Positions 4,414 through 5,919 of a stretch of 5,919 bases of DNA are shown here, piece after piece. The position numbers and the translations under genes were made by a program. This stretch comes from Deltaproteobacteria bacterium. GTDB lineage: Bacteria; Desulfobacterota; JAENJC01. Each line of letters opens with the position of its first letter. Positions within the stretch are counted from its first letter, which is position 1. The stretch lies in assembly GCA_016208525.1 (NCBI GenBank), contig JACQYJ010000199.1:1-5919 (forward strand). Direction: 5' to 3'. The notes under the pieces were generated by a model. The model made no database searches, was not told the DNA's origin, and worked only from the letters and a program-made list of their open reading frames with translations.

Positions 4414-4434
4414 GGTTTGCTGAGGTGATGGAAA

Positions 4435-5037
4435 ATGAAAGAGACGAAAGACGATTTGAAAGCTATAGTAGAGGCCCTTATATTAGCTTCCGAGAAGCCT
4501 CTAAGCATCGACAGGATGAAGGAGGTAATCGAGGGGGCTTCGATGCAGGATATCGTGCAGTGCATATCTCTTCTTCAGGAGGAGTATAGAGATGGCAGAG
4601 GTTTTTATCTGTCCGAGGTGGCGGAAGGGTATCAGTTCAGGACAAGGCCAAGGTATGCCCCATATCTTCAGAAACTTTACAGGATAAAGGCCCCGAAATT
4701 CAGCCAGCCGGCGCTGGAGACACTGGCCATTATTGCGTACAGGCAGCCTATAACAAGGGCAGAGGTCGAGGAGTTGAGGGGGGTTGATGCCGGGGGAGTC
4801 ATAAAGAGCCTGCTGGACAAGAAGCTGATAAAGATATTGGGGAAGAAGGACGTCCCTGGAAGGCCTATGATTTATGGCACCGCCAGGGAATTCCTGGAGG
4901 CCTTCGGTTTGAAAGACCTGAAGTCCCTTCCTACATTGAAAGACATGGCGGAGCTTGGGGAGAGTAAGGAACCGGCACAGACAGAGCTTGTGTTTGAAGG
5001 GAATACAGAAGAAGCAGGGGAACAAACAGATGCTTGA
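4435..5037 (+). CDS. scpB: Segregation and condensation protein B
   Basis: ScpB is the winged-helix dimer that binds ScpA in the Smc-ScpAB condensin. The 200-residue protein has a first winged-helix domain (LKAIVEALILASEKPLSIDR, 8-27, to about 80). The second winged-helix domain carries the diagnostic LETLAIIAYRQPITRAEVEE (94-113), RGVDAGGVIKSLLDKKLI (115-132) and VPGRPMIYGTAREFLEAFGL (140-159), followed by DLKSLPTL (161-168). The remaining 30 residues are acidic and low-complexity, as is common in the family. The ATG follows GAGGTGAT (4422-4429) with 5 nt of spacing. Unlike the tightly packed neighbouring genes, it is separated from scpA by 131 nt of repeats. Its last codons overlap the rluB start by 8 nt. 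Confidence 0.96.
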   Translation: MKETKDDLKAIVEALILASEKPLSIDRMKEVIEGASMQDIVQCISLLQEEYRDGRGFYLSEVAEGYQFRTRPRYAPYLQKLYRIKAPKFSQPALETLAIIAYRQPITRAEVEELRGVDAGGVIKSLLDKKLIKILGKKDVPGRPMIYGTAREFLEAFGLKDLKSLPTLKDMAELGESKEPAQTELVFEGNTEEAGEQTDA

Positions 5038-5743
5038 ACGTATACAGAAGATCATGGCCCAGGGAGGGATTGCATCACGCAGGGAGGCGGAGAGGCTGAT
5101 CCTTGACGGAAGGGTGACACTTAACGGGAAGGTAGTTGAGGAGCTTGGGACAAAGGCCGATATTGAGAAGGACTATATTAAGGTAAACGGAAAACTGATC
5201 ACAAGGCCTGAGCCCAAGACTTATGTCATCCTCTTCAAGCCGAGGGGATACGTCACAACCAGCAAAGACCCTGAGGGAAGGCCCACAGTCATGGAGCTGT
5301 TGGAGAAGGTGAAGGTCAGGGTCTTCCCTGTAGGCAGACTGGATTACGATACTGAGGGGCTTATACTCTGCACCAATGACGGGGACCTGGCCCACAGGTT
5401 CCAGCACCCGAGTCACGAGATACCCAAGACATATCTTGTAAAGGTTGACGGGGTCCCTACGCCTGATGCGATTTCAAAGTTAAGGAATGGCATAAAGCTG
5501 AAGGACGGTATGACTGCCCCTGCCAGGGTCAAGATCGTAAGGAAGGCAGAGGCCAACTCCTGGCTGGAGGTAATCATCCATGAAGGGAGGAACCGTCAGA
5601 TAAAGAGGATGTTTGAGGCCATAGGGCGCTCGGTTATCAAGCTTAAGAGGGAAGGGCTTGCATTCCTTACGCTTGGGGATCTAAAGCCAGGTGAATTCAG
5701 GCATCTCACTGCGGAAGAGATACGGAAATTAAAGGAGCTGTGA
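5030..5743 (+). CDS. rluB: RluB/RsuA-family rRNA pseudouridine synthase, probably RluB
   Basis: This 237-residue enzyme converts a uridine to pseudouridine in rRNA, most likely in the 23S rRNA peptidyl-transferase region. An S4 RNA-binding domain covers residues 1-60 (RIQKIMAQGGIASRREAERL, 4-23, then RVTLNGK). The synthase domain has FKPRGYVTT (69-77) and the catalytic motif GRLDYDTEGL (102-111) with Asp105, then TNDGDLAHRFQHP (115-127) and the late motif HEGRNRQIKRMFEAIG (184-199). The ATG at 5030 is preferred over a longer frame opening at 4955, because the S4 domain begins immediately and the upstream frame only reads scpB in another frame. AGGGGA (5016-5021) sits 8 nt upstream. An rluB-type gene directly after scpB is a common arrangement, which favours RluB over RsuA. 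Confidence 0.93.
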   Translation: MLERIQKIMAQGGIASRREAERLILDGRVTLNGKVVEELGTKADIEKDYIKVNGKLITRPEPKTYVILFKPRGYVTTSKDPEGRPTVMELLEKVKVRVFPVGRLDYDTEGLILCTNDGDLAHRFQHPSHEIPKTYLVKVDGVPTPDAISKLRNGIKLKDGMTAPARVKIVRKAEANSWLEVIIHEGRNRQIKRMFEAIGRSVIKLKREGLAFLTLGDLKPGEFRHLTAEEIRKLKEL

Positions 5744-5919
5744 TACAGGATACTCATGCTTTAGATTTAAAAATTACCGGGCTTTTAAAAGTCACCTTTT
5801 GAGTGCACAGAGAAAAGATTTAAAAGAAGAGCCTCTTGCAAAAGTCCTTAACCACAGAGGACACCGAGAAAAGATGAGAGGCACAGAGGACAAAATTATA
5901 ATATTTAAGAAAAACCTCT
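5744..5919. repeat. Non-coding tail with CACAGAG-type repeats
   Basis: No gene is visible. CACAGAGGAC occurs at 5853-5862 and 5882-5891, and CACAGAGAAAAGAT at 5806-5819 recurs as CACCGAGAAAAGAT at 5862-5875 with one mismatch. CCACAGAG/CACAGAG strings of this type are widespread low-complexity intergenic repeats in environmental bacterial genomes. CTTTTAAAAG (5782-5791) is a 10-bp palindrome but lacks the GC-rich stem of an intrinsic terminator. The window ends within this region, so the next gene is not seen. Confidence 0.65.

Noticed and set aside
4501..5055. Reverse-strand ORF of 184 codons inside scpB
   Set aside because: It is a shadow of scpB and of the rluB start, with no domain signature.
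5782..5800. Intrinsic terminator after rluB
   Set aside because: CTTTTAAAAG is a palindrome without a GC-rich stem or usable loop, and no hairpin followed by a T-run is visible.

Overview
The window carries a conserved bacterial housekeeping gene neighbourhood: a site-2-type M50 membrane protease, then trpS, scpA, scpB and an RluB-type 23S rRNA pseudouridine synthase, all on the + strand. From general knowledge, this order (M50 protease - trpS - scpA - scpB - rluB) is familiar from deltaproteobacterial and Nitrospirota-like genomes. Together with the moderate GC content, the strong Shine-Dalgarno sites and the repeat-rich intergenic DNA, it suggests an uncultured or environmental member of those lineages. 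The taxonomic call is an inference and is not decided by the sequence.

Layout. Positions 1-51 hold a 7-bp tandem repeat that runs directly into the ribosome-binding site of the M50 gene (52-681). Positions 682-2573 are an accessory island between the M50 gene and trpS. It holds three two-gene modules of toxin-antitoxin type: a DUF4160/DUF2442 pair (716-1172), hicB-hicA (1490-1946), and a small antitoxin-like gene overlapping a RelE/ParE-family toxin gene (2051-2544). Positions 1173-1489 and 1947-2050 are filled with short REP-like hairpin repeats. A 62-nt repeat occurs on both sides of hicBA, and each copy ends exactly 33 nt upstream of an antitoxin start codon. Positions 2574-5743 are the trpS-scpA-scpB-rluB block, with overlapping or touching genes except for a 131-nt repeat-filled gap between scpA and scpB. 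Positions 5744-5919 are non-coding and contain degenerate CACAGAG-type repeats.

How the genes work together. TrpRS charges tRNA-Trp. ScpA and ScpB are the kleisin and winged-helix partners of Smc in chromosome condensation. RluB modifies 23S rRNA. The M50 enzyme is an intramembrane or membrane-associated metalloprotease. The toxin-antitoxin genes have no evident functional link to these, but the third module sits only 29 nt upstream of trpS, so read-through from it may feed the housekeeping operon.

The most interesting signal is in the repeats. A sequence at 1161-1226, starting inside the end of the DUF2442 gene, recurs at 1352-1465, and the second copy differs by a clean 49-nt insertion of a double-hairpin module. 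The same module occurs again at 1963-2011. This is a filled-site/empty-site comparison within one window, and it suggests that the module is or was mobile. No wholly new multi-gene system is evident; the protein families are recognisable.
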